Below, piece after piece: positions 13,701 through 28,568 of a stretch of DNA of 64,000 bases. Every line of letters starts with the position of its first letter. Position 1 is the first letter of the stretch. The DNA comes from Eleginops maclovinus (Eukaryota; Chordata; Actinopteri; Perciformes; Eleginopidae): positions 33,474,358 to 33,538,357 of the forward strand of contig NC_086352.1 of NCBI RefSeq assembly GCF_036324505.1, in the 5' to 3' direction. The translations under genes were made by a program, and so were the position numbers. A model generated the notes under the pieces. That model was not told the origin of the DNA. It searched no databases and was given only the letters and a program-made list of their open reading frames with translations.

Positions 13701-16700
13701 GGAACTGCTGCGACAGCAACGCATTTTAAAGTGACGGCAGCTCTGATCGAGGTTTTCTGTGGCGGTCCAAGTCTGTTCACAGTTTCTACTACATTATTCA
13801 GTCTTTAAACAGTGCCAGAGCCCACCCCCTCTGTCTCCCCCCTTTCAGCACTATTACAAAGTGTTTTCCGGTGGTGGCCACCACTAACGTATTATTGACC
13901 AGGCTTCTTTCACCCTGACTTCACATGGTGTCCCTTGATAAGAATGGCTTTGGCAATGGTCTGAACCCATTGACGAAGCCATGTCATTTAAAACATTTAG
14001 AAGCAGGTTCTCCAACCTTTAATGCCTAAAGATGTATCGGAGGCTTTCGAAACAACACAACCTATACAGTACCTATACATTTTCTCTAACTAAAGCAAGT
14101 TGTTTAGGAGGTTAACATCCTGAATAGACTATCTCAGTGTTGATTATACTGTAAGAGCATTTCCACTGGGGGGATCGACATGTCTTCAAAATTCTATCGT
14201 TGAGGGACGGTTTGATGTTCACTCTTGAACCGTGTCCATTATCCAGATAAGAGATGCTCATCTGGGTCACCTTGATTTATAAGTGCAATATTTTTTTCAG
14301 ATTGCAGCAGCGTGGGCTCTATGTAGTTATTAATGCTTAGAATGACTGCAATCCCATAATATTACCCTAGCAGTGCATTGTAATGCTTTTATTTATTTAT
14401 GTGTTTATTCCACACATGGCCAAAACATGTACACTTCACACAAATGTTATAGCACATGGGGGAAAGGAGCAGGGAGAAGAAAATCCCCATCTTAAAAATA
14501 TATGTATATAAAATAAATGAATGAAATAACCATAAAAAAGTCAAATAAAAAAGTCAAATAAAAAAGTCAAATAAAAAAGTCAAATAAAAAAGACATTCTG
14601 TGGGTCACAGATGCTTACAAATACAAAGACCTACAGAAACACAAAACCAGAACACAATCAAAAGCCAACTTCATATTGTCTGATTACGCTTTCTTTATAC
14701 ATTTTCTTCAACTTAAAAATGTTCATACAGCCCTTTAAATCCTTCGTCAAAGAATACACCTCAAAATGAATGCTTTTACCCGTGCTTCATAATGAAACGT
14801 GAGAATGTCTGCTGCGAGCGTCGTCCATGGTTTCTTTCATTTAGCAACATGGCAGAAGTCCCTGTTGGGCTGGAGTACAGTCTCTGTTGGAGTTAATGGT
14901 TTCAGGTTTCAGCCTGCAGGTTTGTTTTTGATTACCTAGGTTTTTTTGTAACGCAGCAGCTCCTTTGGATGTGTGACCAGATAACTGGAGGTCTCAGTGT
15001 GCAGCACGCGCTTGGCACTGCTGCCTCAGAAAGCATATGTTACTATGAATATGCTGCATCAGTGGATTTATGTTAAATATGCAAATATGATCACATTTAA
15101 ATGTCATTAGTGCTCCTGGCTGTGATACACAGAGTATAATAAATCATCAAAGGGAAAGCCAGCGGGCAAATCATATCTGACCAAGCAAGTTGCTAATAAA
15201 GGGTGGGATGATTCATTTGTATATCCACCATAATGTACTTTTCCACACCACTCATTACATCATTTCAAAAACAGTCAATACAGTCACGTCATTACAAACT
15301 GCTGCAAGATGTTCTCTTTTTAAATCCAATCACATTTCTATTTTTCTTCAATGAATTTCATTTCTGGTATTGATTTGTATTTGCACGGCTACATTTATCT
15401 GGTTTACAGCAGTATGGAACCAAAAACAGATTTGTCATTTGCAATAAATACATCAAAACTAAGCAGAAATAATAACATCATGTTGCTGATTTTTTAAAAC
15501 TCATCATGCTTCAGGTCTGTACACAAGAGACAAACGATTTTATTCTGAATGGAGTTCAGTGTGGCTGTACTAACAGCATATCCGCTCCATCAACACTCAA
15601 AATAAAGTAAGCTGAATTAGGATAAGGACAGCCCCAAGTTATTGTTCGTAAACACAGATATCTACATACAGCGTCACTCTTAAATTATATTAACTCTCAA
15701 GCATTTAAGAAGTGTTTTATTGAAGTTATGTGCCCTCAGAAAGTTACAATAATGTATTCTCCATTTCTGATTCAACGTCAGTGCTTTAATGTGAATCTCA
15801 ACACAATTATAAGCTTTATCCAAACACAGTCAGTCTACATTCTTGCAAATACTTTGTGCTGGATAATGCTCAATTTGTGTTTGAGACACTTTTCTTTGCC
15901 TTGACTCTGTACGTAAAGACGCTGCACAAAGACTTCCCTTAGCATTGGGTGTGAACACAACAATATAGTTCCTGCATATTTCGGAAAGGGTGATGATGGT
16001 ATCCTTCACCTATTGGTTCTGTTATAAAAAAAATTACGGGTTTCTTTTTTTACCCTGGTTTTTTTAAATAATGAGAGAGTAGAAACTCTGTGTTGCTAAA
16101 GAACATTCATTAAACTGAATGTATCAAACAACCAGTCAATATGGAGGAAGTATTTTCTTCGCTTTGAACTGCCAGCTTGCTCAAGTGTGATACTTATAAA
16201 ACTGCAAACTGCTCAGATAATGGCCGGTAATATATCATATAATATGTGAATAATGATTGACTCCTGCTTCTCTTCACAGCTGCTGTATGAGGAGTGGGCC
16301 AGCTACAGTGTCTTCTACAAGTACCAGCCCATCGGACTCATAAGGTCAGATCAATAGCAATGTGCTTTGTCACACATCAGAGGAATTACAGACACATTTG
16401 CAGGAATTATATTTATTGCACAGCTGCATTAACCGCCTCCAGCAGCCTGTGGGCAGGAAAGACGGAGGAAGACTCACAATCAGATCGAAGCTCCGCTGAA
16501 GCTCTCTAACTGCAATTGCAGTCAGTGCTGAGCGCAAAGATCTCCAGGAAACAGACTGGGAATCTGAGCAGCGCATGTGCTCATGTCTTTTACAAACTGT
16601 CAAGTCAACGTATGATTAGAGTAATACAAATATCTAGTTTGCGAGATTAGTGCAGTTGGTGGAGGATGTAAAAACTATTTAAAGCAACTAAAGACAGCAG

Positions 16701-19700
16701 GATGGGACATTTCTTGCTTTTAATATTCATACACATTTTAACATTCCATGATAATATCAATCATGATCTCATTTGTGAAGGTGTTATGATATATTTGACA
16801 GTCACGTATTGATGTTGTAAATGTAGGATATCTCACCTTTGCTGTATCCCTCCACAGGAAGTATTTCGGGGAGAAGGTGGGACTATATTTTGCCTGGTTA
16901 GGAGTCTACACACAGATGCTGATCCCTGCAGCCATCGTTGGAGTCATCGTGTTCCTCTACGGCTGCGCCACTGTTGATGATAACATACCGAGGTACACAC
17001 ACGCTAGCACACACACATATCAAGCAGGACTTTTAATACCGAGTTGCTTTCATGCGTGCTTACATCCATTTAGTCATGCTTTAAGGTAGTGGGTAATTTC
17101 TTCTACTGTATGATTCAAATAATCATGTTTTTCTAATGAAGACAATGTATGAGCAAAGAAGCCAGAGAGCTCAAATGTGAAAACATTTCTTAATATTATT
17201 AAATAAGGTGGACAAGGATAGGCAAAAGAAGGTAACTTGGAGAGTGCAGATTATATCGCAATGTTAAAATGAGTCAAATGAATAATTTGTCTAATTGCAC
17301 AGAGATTTAGACAACAAAAGGAATTGTTTCTTTCTTGGTCCATGCTGCACCCCTTTTAACAAGTTTTTAAAAAAATCAAACCAGTAGATTTGGAGCAATC
17401 CTGCTGACTGACCGACAATACAAATATAAAACCTCCTTGGCAGAGACTATAAACATGATTACTGCGTGAGTAAAACAGCAAGCTCATGCATCCACATGTG
17501 CTTTCATTCATACACACACAACAAAAAGGGATCTGTGTAAAGGGATCTGTCCACACCTGGCAAAGTACTCAAAAAGACTTTGGCGTATTTCCTGACTCAG
17601 TATGAGTTACCAGGAGCACTATTTGCCATGTTGACTCACAAGGTGAAAAAATACCAGCCACACTCTGTCCCGTCTGGCAGGCTGGGAACTCACAGTATAA
17701 ATGGAACATTTGATGACAGCTTTCAGAAGGATAGCGATACTTGGTGCTATGGAACCCTTTTTGAAGCTACCCAAAAGTATTGATTGTTCACCCAGCTCTG
17801 AAATAAAAACAAATATATATTGAGACACAACGGTAAGGTACATATCCAAGATGATTGCTCTGAAGTATCATGTAGTTGTTAGGTCTTTACTCCAACATTT
17901 CTATTGGCTGGCTCTCCAAATCTGCAAGCTAGATGAAACAGCTGGCATTGAAATACCATGCCAGTATAAAAAGAGATGTTAACCACTGCTCAACAGACAT
18001 AATTAAGTTCAAACTAAGTTATTTTTGCTGAAAAAAGGTAATTGATTAACTTATTGTTAGGGGAAAATGGTACACAGCATTTTCCTAAAATAGCGAGTTG
18101 GCAGTATAAGGGAAATTGTTGCCATTTGATTTGAATCTAGTGTAGTATTGTTCTATAATATATAGAAACAGAATACACTTCCTTTTTAACACACTTTTAG
18201 ACTGGCTGAGACCAGGATTAGCCCACACCGTGACTCCACCCACTAACATACAGTAAACACACCCTGAAGCTTTAGGTCTATTGCAACACTGCATCATTAC
18301 AGACTTTACATTTGCACAGCATCAATTAGTGTAGCAACATGAGGATACAGTATGTTACATGTGGCAATAGAAACAATTTCTACTGAGGTGCTGGGGGTAT
18401 TGGGCCATAATGTGCAGTGATGGACACATTTCAAATTTCAATCCGGAAAGACTTCATTTTTTGGCGATTAGACCCCGATCCTGATATTGTACATCTTAAG
18501 GGGGAATTGTAGCCTTGAGTATAATAGGAAGCCCCCCCCCCAGGGTCTAGACACTTTAATGAGGAGATGGGATGAAGGGGAGGTGTGATGTGGTCTTCAG
18601 ATTAGCTCTCCTGGCACTGGATGATGACCTGAGGAGGATGGAGTGGAGGCGGCCGCAGCATAAACACCTGGAATCACATTTACTAAACATCGATTTTGGT
18701 TTGATTAATTATGGTTGTGCACTATCCCAACAACTACCATTTACATGGGTTTATTTTTAAGGTTTTATTTTTACTTTTACCATTTGCAATTACTAAAAAA
18801 TAGACAAGATGGTAAAAACGGGAAAAAATCCAACCTTTTTGAAACAAAATTCAGTGTGTGTTAGTGTATTTTGAAAAAAATAATCGAGTAATTAATTAGT
18901 TGTATTTGCCAAAATTGCCTTATTCCATTCAAAACCTAACCTACCACTATGATATCAGATTGGAAAGTTATATATACTGTACAGATAATAGATCATTTTA
19001 TGCAGATCATCATAATCAGCGTGAGGCTCTGGAAACTTCACATGCTCCTAAAGAAGCGTACTGTAGTCGTAGGCTGATCTGGATATAAGGAAATACTATC
19101 AAAGGAGTTTATATTTTCAGATCGCTCTCATAATCCAGAACTTTAGACATAATGTAAATAAACACAATATATTCAAACAAATGTTTGTCAAGTGGGTGAC
19201 CCTGAGGTGTCGCGAGGTTGATCACATTATTGTTCACAATGAATGTTGAAAACATGATGACATTTACATTAACTGTTCCATTTTAAGCTAGAAGATTATC
19301 CAAAAATATACAATTGACTCAGCAGCTGAGGCCTTTCTGCATGGTGTTAGCATGTTCTCCCCTTACACGTCAGGTTAATTGGAGTGTAGGTGTGAATGTG
19401 AGGGTGAAAGGCTGTCAGTCTCAGCACAGGCTGTCAGCCCTGTGATTGATTGGTGACCTCTCCTGGGGGAACCCTTGCCAATGTCACCTTATATAAATAA
19501 AATATCCATATTTCTGTACAGCTATGGGTGTTGAGTGGCCCTGGTTTGGAAACTACTGCTTTGGAAAAGTAGAAAAGTATTCTGTTCTTTGCATTTTAAC
19601 CTGACTCTAAACTCTTGTTTTGATCCTCTCCACCATCATTTTTCCATCTCCGTGGTGAACACATTTTCTGAAAGTCAATCAGTTGGTGGCTGGTGGCATT

Positions 19701-22700
19701 TGAAAATATAAAAATGTAGTGGAATAAAGCAGAAAGTCTTTCATTCATTCTGCGAATGACTTGGCTGACTTTTCTCATTGAATATTATCCCTCATGATTC
19801 AGCACACGTTGACATAATTTACCCCTCTTATTTTATGTCTTTTGTTTGGTAAAGAAAGCTCATTAAGCTCATAAACCCTGGACTCAAAAGCTTATATGTG
19901 TTTCAGTATATGTGTGATCATCATAAACCTCATACCTGTGTGCTCTGAGATGTTATATAACCTTGAATAAATAGTAATATATGAGAAAAAAAGTGATCAT
20001 GTGATGAGAAGTGTGTGCTTTTATGCAAGTGTTCCCTTCGCACTGTCTGACAGGCACAGAACGTTTAGATCTCTCTGCTGCTCTTCGTCAGCAGTTAAAA
20101 ACAAAATCTAACTGAACAACGTTTTCTCATCCCACGGAAACACAAGGGAGGTAACCAGATTGAAATTTCAATAAAAAACTATTGACATTCCATTAGATTA
20201 AACAAATGTTCAACACCATCTTAATAAATGCGACAATTTGAGGGATTAAGGAAAGTGGACCCCTTTGCCTTTGGATAATTTGTCTTCTATCCATCCCTCA
20301 GTATGGAGATTTGTGATCCCAGGAACAACATCACCATGTGTCCGCTGTGTGACCGCGCCTGCAGTTACTGGAAGCTGGTGTCAGCGTGCGGTACTGCCCG
20401 AGCCAGCCACCTGTTTGATAACCCTGCCACCGTCTTCTTCTCCATCTTCATGGCCCTCTGGGGTAAGGACCGTTCACATCAAATCATACCAACAGTATCC
20501 AAAGAGTGTGATAAAAAACCAGCTGCCAGGTGCACTATCCTTAAGGTTTGCTTAAAACTTTCACTTAAGTATTTGAGGTTTTATGCTTATTTTGGTCTTA
20601 TACTACAGCTCAGATAAACCGTTGAACAAAAGACATTAGCAGCCAAAGTCAAAAAGAAAACTTAAATTAGATAGGTCTAGAAAATATATACTTTATTCAT
20701 TCCAGTTTACAGGTATTACATGTGAGTGAAAATAAAAAAAGATAATCATAAACACTAAATAAATAAAATCCTGAGTACATTACAATACTCCATAATAGAC
20801 AAATCTACACCCAAAATGCAGTTATTTAATTAAAATTAATATAGATTGGATGAGTACAATATGTCCAAAATGTTCAGGGTTATAAAAAGGTACCACTGAC
20901 TCTTTACAAAAACATGGCCGAGTTAATGGTAAGGAATAAGGAAAATGAATGTGTCTAAGAGAAATAGTTTTACACTTAAGATGAGCAATTGGTTTTACAC
21001 AATATATGGTACCATCAGTGACTGCATGATTTGGAGCACTCTATTTGCTGAAACTTTGCTCCTCCAGCCCCAGAGTAATTAATTGCTGCTCTTCAGTTTA
21101 ATGCTAATGGCTACTTCAGGAGAACACTTCGGGGGTTTTTGTGAAAAAGGCCACTGAAGATGAGTATTACGGTGGCTGACGGGGGCAAACGCGCCACAAC
21201 GGCTCAAAACACTTCCATTAGGAGAAACGCACTGCACCTTTTAAAAACGATTCAAATATAAAAACAGAAATGAGCCAAACACATGCAAAGGAACAGAATC
21301 TTTACCAACTTGACAACACATGCGCAGTGTTTACAAAAAGTGCTGTATAAATGAAACACTGCAATAAAAAGACGCAGCCGTTAACGAAACGCAGCAAGAA
21401 GCTCAAAACAAAACATAACCAGTGAACACTTAATAGATGAACACGGCGGAGACCTGGAGAATATAACGTTGGCCAACTGTCACTGCAAGCTTACCTAAAA
21501 TATACGTTATACTGGCTTGTTTTAACAATGTGCCTGTATATCGCAGGATTCCTTCTGATATTATTGCAGATCTGCTGTAAGCTAGCTAGCTACTACTCAT
21601 TTCAAGTATACTGATGAAACAGAAGGACTCTGCCAATAGTGACAGTTGGCCCACTTTATAATCCTGAACGTCAAAAAGCACTTCGGTCCCAGCTGTGGGT
21701 ATCACTTTTTAGGGTCCCACCGGTCTTGTTCTTCTTGCAGCGTTGTTTGATTTGCGTCTTTTTTTTTTTACAGCGTTTTGTATTTGCAGCATTCTTTTAT
21801 TTGCAGGGTTTTGTTAATGCAGCGCTTTTTGGAAATGCTGCACATGGGTTGTCAAGTTGGTGAAGATGTTTCTTCATTTGCACATTTGTGTTTTTATATT
21901 TGAATTGTTTTTGAAAGTGCAGCTTGTCTCTCCCAATGGAAGTATTTTGGGACGTTGTAGTGTGTATGCCCCGTCTGCCACAGTAGAGTAGAACTTAAAA
22001 CACAACCTGTCTAGTTGCTAAGTTGCTAAGTGAGTTGCTAGTTCAACTGTTAAACCTTATAGACAATACAGTGTAATCCATTCAGTATAGAAAATGTGAT
22101 TATTGCCCTTCAGGCGCACATAGACTTTACAATAGTGTAAACAAAGAGCCGCTCTGATGTCCTGCCAATCCACACTGCCATCTGCTAGCAGCAGCAGGGC
22201 GTCAGACCAGAGAGGTTCGGAAGCTGGTGTCTGACAGAGTCACAGCATGTCTGCCATCTGGGTTCATGTACTGTAGACCTGATGGAGAACATCATGAACC
22301 TGCACGTACTGCTCCTGGTTGGAAATCATTGCGGTAGCCAAAATAACAACATGTGTGTCCATCTGTAAAAATGAAACCGAAACAACAATAAGGCAACACA
22401 CTTGTGTGTCAACTAATAACATAACATGACAATGTCCAATCCAACAATGAATGTTTCAGCTAACGTTGTGTAAGTTGTATGTAATAAAACAACATCACAC
22501 ATTTCTTTATGACAAAAAAAAGGATTAAAAACTATAGACTATAGAAACACATAAGATGGGAAGGAAGGTTAGCTTATTAGTTAAATAAGTGGGTCTTCAC
22601 TAGTTTTAAAAAAAGGCTCTAAGTGTTGAAAACAGGAACATTAAAATAAATCCTGAACTTGATTAGACAATGACAATATTAGATAATGTAACAAAGCAGA

Positions 22701-25700
22701 TACATTGGGTTGGATCTAGGTTGCCCTGCTGGTACGTGTCATCATTGTTGCAGCAGTATTCAGGACCTTTAGCAGAAGGTTCAGCAACAATTGACTATCA
22801 GATCAAGAGGGAGACATAGTTCTGCTGGGATAATGCAAACACTTGAATGATAATTTCTAGCTAAGAAAGAACCTCATGACCTTATACTATGAGCGATTAT
22901 GAAAGCTATGCTATCTGAAGCGATAATAGGGCATCATTCTTAAGAGTTGTATAGCTGAATATCATCAGCGAAATAAAATACCTTTTTTCCTCCTCCTCCC
23001 TAAAATAAAACCCAGAGAAAACCTATGAGCAAATAATATAGGACCCAAGACTCATCCCTGAGGGACACCCCAGGAACGAGCAGCAGTTTCAGACCTGTTG
23101 GGACCAAGGCACACAGAAAAAAACTCCTATCATAGACATAACAGAAGAACCAGTCCACATTATGTAACAATGATATCTTCTTCCGCTGCACCATAGAGCT
23201 CCACTGATGCCCCAAACTATTAAAAACACATCAACGAGCCACACTGTTGCACTGGGTCACATGTCCCCTCATTATCATGGTGACACTCAGTAGTTTATTT
23301 TGACTCAATCCCACGTACACTGTCCTGCTGCCACAATACTCATTAAAGCACACACTGTGGATTAACCAAAATGACTTACAGTAACCCTCTGTTGTTAATT
23401 TAGCAAACACTTGTGAAAAGAGGTACATGTTTATTAGGAACCAACAGACTTGGAGCTGAGAGCCACAGACAGAGTAGGGAAGTAGGGAAGGATAGTGCAT
23501 GTGGGATTTCTAGAGATACCTTGTTAATGTTATTGCAATCACTGCAGTTATCTATGTAGGTATAGAGGTTAACTATACAAGCTGATGATTAGTCACAATG
23601 ATCATTGTCAGTGTGAATTATAATTAACATACAATCAATTAACCCTTTTACTTAGAGTCTAAGAGAAGCAAGTGGCAATACAGCACATCTTTATAGAAGG
23701 AATATAAAACAATGACCTTATTGTTTGTTTATTTCAATGTATAGATGATGGTATTGTATATTATATTGGTATGTTTGTGTTTGAGCTTGTGTTTATGTGC
23801 TGCGTGTGCATGGTTATGTAGCGGTTCTCTTCATGGAGCACTGGAAGAGACGACAGATGAGGCTCAACTATGTCTGGGACCTGACAGGCTTCGGAGAGGA
23901 GGAACAGGTGAGACAATGCTACAAATTATTTGTGGATAGAAAAGTTATTCAGTACCTGCACAGATTGATGTTTGAAAGCAATTGTTTGACATTTTGGTAA
24001 AACCTATGATTTGTTTCTTGCACAGAGTAAGTCATCTTGTGTCTGTATTCAGCTATATTCAGCAACTGGTTAGCTTAGCGTACACTGTGAACAAGCGGCA
24101 ACAGAAACTTGGGTAGCTTACCGCCTACCAAAGATAGAACACTTTAATCCACAGGCACCTCTAAAAAGTATGTATGTCATGAAATGAATAAAATATGTTT
24201 TTTTTCTATGCAAGCTCAGAGAGACAAGTGACAAACACAAAATTGGGCTCAAATTTAAAGTCTAATCTGAATAGTTTTAACACTTTTGACAGTTTTTTTT
24301 TTTTTTTGCCATGCTATCTTATCACAAGGTACCGTAGACATATTTTTGAGTTAGGAAGACGTCAGGTTTGTCTTTTAGCTAGCTTGCTAACATACAATAA
24401 AGGCTGCGTGTTTAGAGTGCACGGAGAAATTAAAACCCTTAAGAAAGCATGACTTTTTGAAGTGTCTTTTTAAACAGCAACTCATGCTGACACTGTTATT
24501 AACATGACAAGAAATGCAGATGTGCCACTGCAAAGTCACAAAGTAATATGGATGACAAAAAGGAAGGGTTGTGCATGCGAGTGTGCCTTGTCTGTCTTCC
24601 TGTGTGCTGCGTTGTGAGTCAGCCCTCAGCTGTAATGTTCCCACACACACATCACTATTTTTTTAAATCATGAGGAAATGGAGCAGTGTACTACAGCCTT
24701 CTCTTATGAAGAGTTGTTCAGTTTCATTTCCTGTATCATTGACATTTGTTCCTTTTGTGTTTGTGTGTGCTATATTTCACAGGAGGAACATAAGGTTTGG
24801 AATCCGACTTGCTTACCCTTTTTTTAACGTACCGTTTTCGATCCGTTCTGCAGCCGCTAACGCTAACATTTTCTCCCTCAAGGTGTCTAACAATCTCCCT
24901 CAGGAGTATTCCCGTGGCATTTTAAAATCTTTTATCTGCTGTGTAATGTTTACTGCAGCTTTTCTCTTTCTCTCTGAGATTTGTACTGAACCGTCCCCGC
25001 AGCCTCTTGTTGGTGTGGCTTCTAAACACTGTATTGTTGCTGTTGTTTGTCTACTGACAGCAGCAGAGATGACAGGAGAAATGTTTTGACTCATAGCTCT
25101 CTGTCTTCCTCTTTGCTCCTCTGCTTTCCTTGTTAAATAAACAGTGCCCATAGGACCCATCACACAAGCAGCACACAAACTCCCAAAGTGAAATAAAATG
25201 CAATTTAATAGAAGAAGAAGTGGTGTGAAATACGGGCTAAGCATTCTGTACTTTTAAACTGGCTAACCTGTTGGGTCAATTAAATCTGAGCATTGCGAAG
25301 CACTTTAAATGCAAATGGCATAACAGAATTTACATGGTTAGTTAATTATGTGAGGCCTTGATTTTCCAAAATTGTTGAGTAGTGGCCCAATGAAAGAAGT
25401 GGCTATGTGTACATTTGACTTCTCACAAGACACTCCTAAAGGCCCACAGAGTCATGTTGGGCTCATAACACTGATGGTATTTGACCCATCTGTGCCTCAT
25501 ATAGTTTTCACAGTTCCAGCCGACTTTAAGCCCGTATTGGGCCCACATGGACATGTTGGCTGGGAAGTCAGTGGCATGTCAAACCGATACATTTCACAAA
25601 TACCTGAAAATATGTTTGTCCAAAATCCAGGACCAGGAACAAGGGGATCAAAGAGGCAGGATAGCTGGTTCTCATCTGCACCTTAAAACAGTATAACAAG

Positions 25701-25751
25701 TCCGCTCAAAAAAAGAGCTTTTATATTTCAAGAGGTATTAAGTGTGTAATT

Positions 25752-25782
<31 letters not shown>

Positions 25783-28519
25783 AAGAAGAAGAAGAAGAAG
25801 AAGAAGAAGAAGAAGAAGAAGAAGAAGAAGACATACTTTTATTAATCCCTTACAGGGAAATTGCTTTCTCTACTCTGTTGTGTTGACACACATTACACAC
25901 ATAGAGGATATACATGCACGGTCCCAAGACCAAGTCGCTACTGACTGAGCCACTGCCGCCCAAAAGAGGTGTGATATATAGTGATGAAACCCCAGAGAGT
26001 TATAACCTGGCTGTTATTATTATCACCTTCAGCTCCAAAAGCTAGTGCCGGTAGAGAAGTTAATTTTGGACTGTCAGGTGGCCAAACATGACCCCAAGTA
26101 ACTGCTGTGTGTGTAAATTGCAGTTTGCTAACATGTTGTCACACTTGCTACAGTGAGGAAGAGTTGCCAAAAATCAGTTAATGCAGGTTAAGTAGCAGTT
26201 ATGATGGATCATGAGGACTCTAAAAGAGTCAAACATTTCTGTTGAATAATGTTAAGTCTACATTTTTGTTTGCTTTTTGTCTGCATTTGGGTCTTTTTTT
26301 GCCTGTCTTCACTCATGTTCTAACCTTAACAATGCAAGAACTATGCCTAACCAAGTTTCGCAATTTTAACAAACAAAGGGTACCACCAGAGTCCTCTGTA
26401 TACGCTGCACCTGTTCATTCCTCTTGGCTTAATGCAACAAAAGTAGGGTTAAGACAAATGGGTGCATATACATTCATTTCTGACTGCATATTACATAGAA
26501 ATAAAAGGTTGACCTTATATTCCTCACCATAAAAGGATTATTTGATAAAAAATGAAAATTCAACATGCCATAGGATGAAGATTTTTGCATCAAATGCTAA
26601 CATCTGGATTTAGAAAGGACGGTTTAAAATATGGCATTACGTGCATGGTTGTTAAAATACCCAGAGTCAGTGTCAGTTTATGTCCAACACAGACACATAC
26701 TGACAGAGGTTTGTTTCGATAGCCTAGCATACAGCACACATGTAGCTGTTAGCTTAGCTGTATTTCATAAAGCTTGGATAAACATACAAGCATCAAAACC
26801 AGCAAAAGTTAAGAGTTGACTCTGACTATTTTTAAGTTATTCTAACATTTAGTTTCACATACTCAGCTTAATCCTTTCATGGTGGGTCCATGCATTGCTC
26901 TCTTTCTTTGCACAGCAGGCCGTAATCTAATTCAAACACGTTTAGCAAAACTCCATGCACACAGGCTCTTCATTTCATGGCTGTCTCCAAACGTTCTACA
27001 GTTAATCGCTTTGTTCCCGTACTGCTTTACTAACACAGCAGGGGTCACGTAGCAGTTTCTGTAACATCAAAACTTATTTCCCTTGCAGGACCACAACCGA
27101 GCCGAGTACGAGTTCCGGGTCATGAAAAAGACAGTGAAACAGGACCAATCAGGCACCACGGTAAAATCGATTGACTAAATGTTATATATGTGTGTAAAGT
27201 AAACCTGCACAGTCAGATGTGTTTTTCTCTAAACGCAGTAACCATCATGATTTAGAGAACTGTCATCAGAGAGTCTTTGCTGAAAGAATTATAATTATAA
27301 TGCTTTCATGGTAAGCTTGTTTTATGTATCCAAGATGTTATCAGAAGATGTAGTAGTCACAATATTACATCATTTTGTTACATCATTTCTTAGTTTATAT
27401 GCCGTCTCTTTTACTCCGTTTGGTAACTGATTGATGATTACTTAAATATAAAATGCAACCTCGAGAAATATTCCTGTAAAATAAACAGTTACATCATCAG
27501 CTCATCATTTTCTTAGGCATGCCATTAGTTTAACCCTTTAAATTTCACTTTGGGAACTACTTTTTCTTTTTTTAAATGAACATAGTGCATGGGGTCGGAT
27601 CAGTCTTAAAATAGATAAATGCACACAAAATTTAGAAAAAATAATTTGGGATTTGCATACAAATGTCTGTTTTTAACGTACACACATACAGTATATTGAT
27701 CGTTTATTATACATTTAAAACTATCCATAGAAATAAAAGAGTTGCACAAATATATTTCTTCTCCCCAGATGCATTTTTCTACAAATATATCTATTCAAAA
27801 GTGTGTCATTTTTCATACATAACATTCACAACAAATACAGTTTACATTGAAAGTTGCATTTACATAAAAAAACACGTCTTGTTCATGAACCGGTCTACAC
27901 TAGATTCACAACTGCATTTTTTAACAGGGAACTGTCTGTGGAACTGTTAAACTGACACTGATCTGACTATACTTTTAGAAATAAACTAACAGGGACAAGA
28001 ACCTTGATAATAATATCTCACTACCACAGTAAATATTAAGTCTCCTTTATTTTTATTAATCTCAAATTACTGTGTTGCATCTTTTTCTGATAATATTACT
28101 CAGACACAGCAAGCAAACATGGTTCCTGTGAAATGGATAATTACACTTGGTCCTCTCTTGCAATTAGAAGTCAAAGATAACATCCTGCCAAACACAGCAA
28201 GAGTGAAGAAACAGACACTGTCCATCAGCAGCTGAACATTGAGGAATCAAATCTAATGGTGGCTTCATCAGCGTTTAAAGAGAAAGTGCTGATGAAGCAC
28301 TGAGAGAACATGGTATATTAAAAAAAGGAAAGCACCGATACACTTGTTGTTGAGCTGTTTGCCTTGTGTCTTATACCAAGGTCACATGGTTCTTTTGATC
28401 AAATACACAAGAGGGCACACACACCCACACAGACCCACACACAGATACACACTGACTCAATTCTCACTAGGCTTGAATATGACATGATAGCTCTGGGTGG
28501 AATTAGCTGTGCTTCACTG

Positions 28520-28568
<49 letters not shown>

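Larger units (their letters stand above)
11166..16279 (+). other. ano1 intron, 5.1 kb
   Basis: No exon recognised. Contains a CA/CG-rich tract at 12239-12280 and a 13-bp tandem repeat at 14531-14592. The ORF at 11058-11438 is only read-through of the exon at 11124. Confidence 0.6.
23908..27088 (+). other. ano1 intron, 3.2 kb
   Basis: Apart from the SINE-like copy and the (GAA)n tract I see no exon. A 139-codon ORF at 24670-25089 and a 104-codon ORF at 25372-25686 lack splice support or recognisable similarity. Confidence 0.5.

Noticed and set aside
24670..25089. 139-codon ORF in an ano1 intron
   Set aside because: Hydrophobic and low in complexity signals, no splice or family support; the opposite strand has a similar-length ORF, as expected by chance.
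25372..25686. 104-codon ORF
   Set aside because: Composition is plausible but there is no recognisable domain and no independent support.
25742..25948. ORF with 27 consecutive Arg
   Set aside because: Translation of the (AAG)n repeat.
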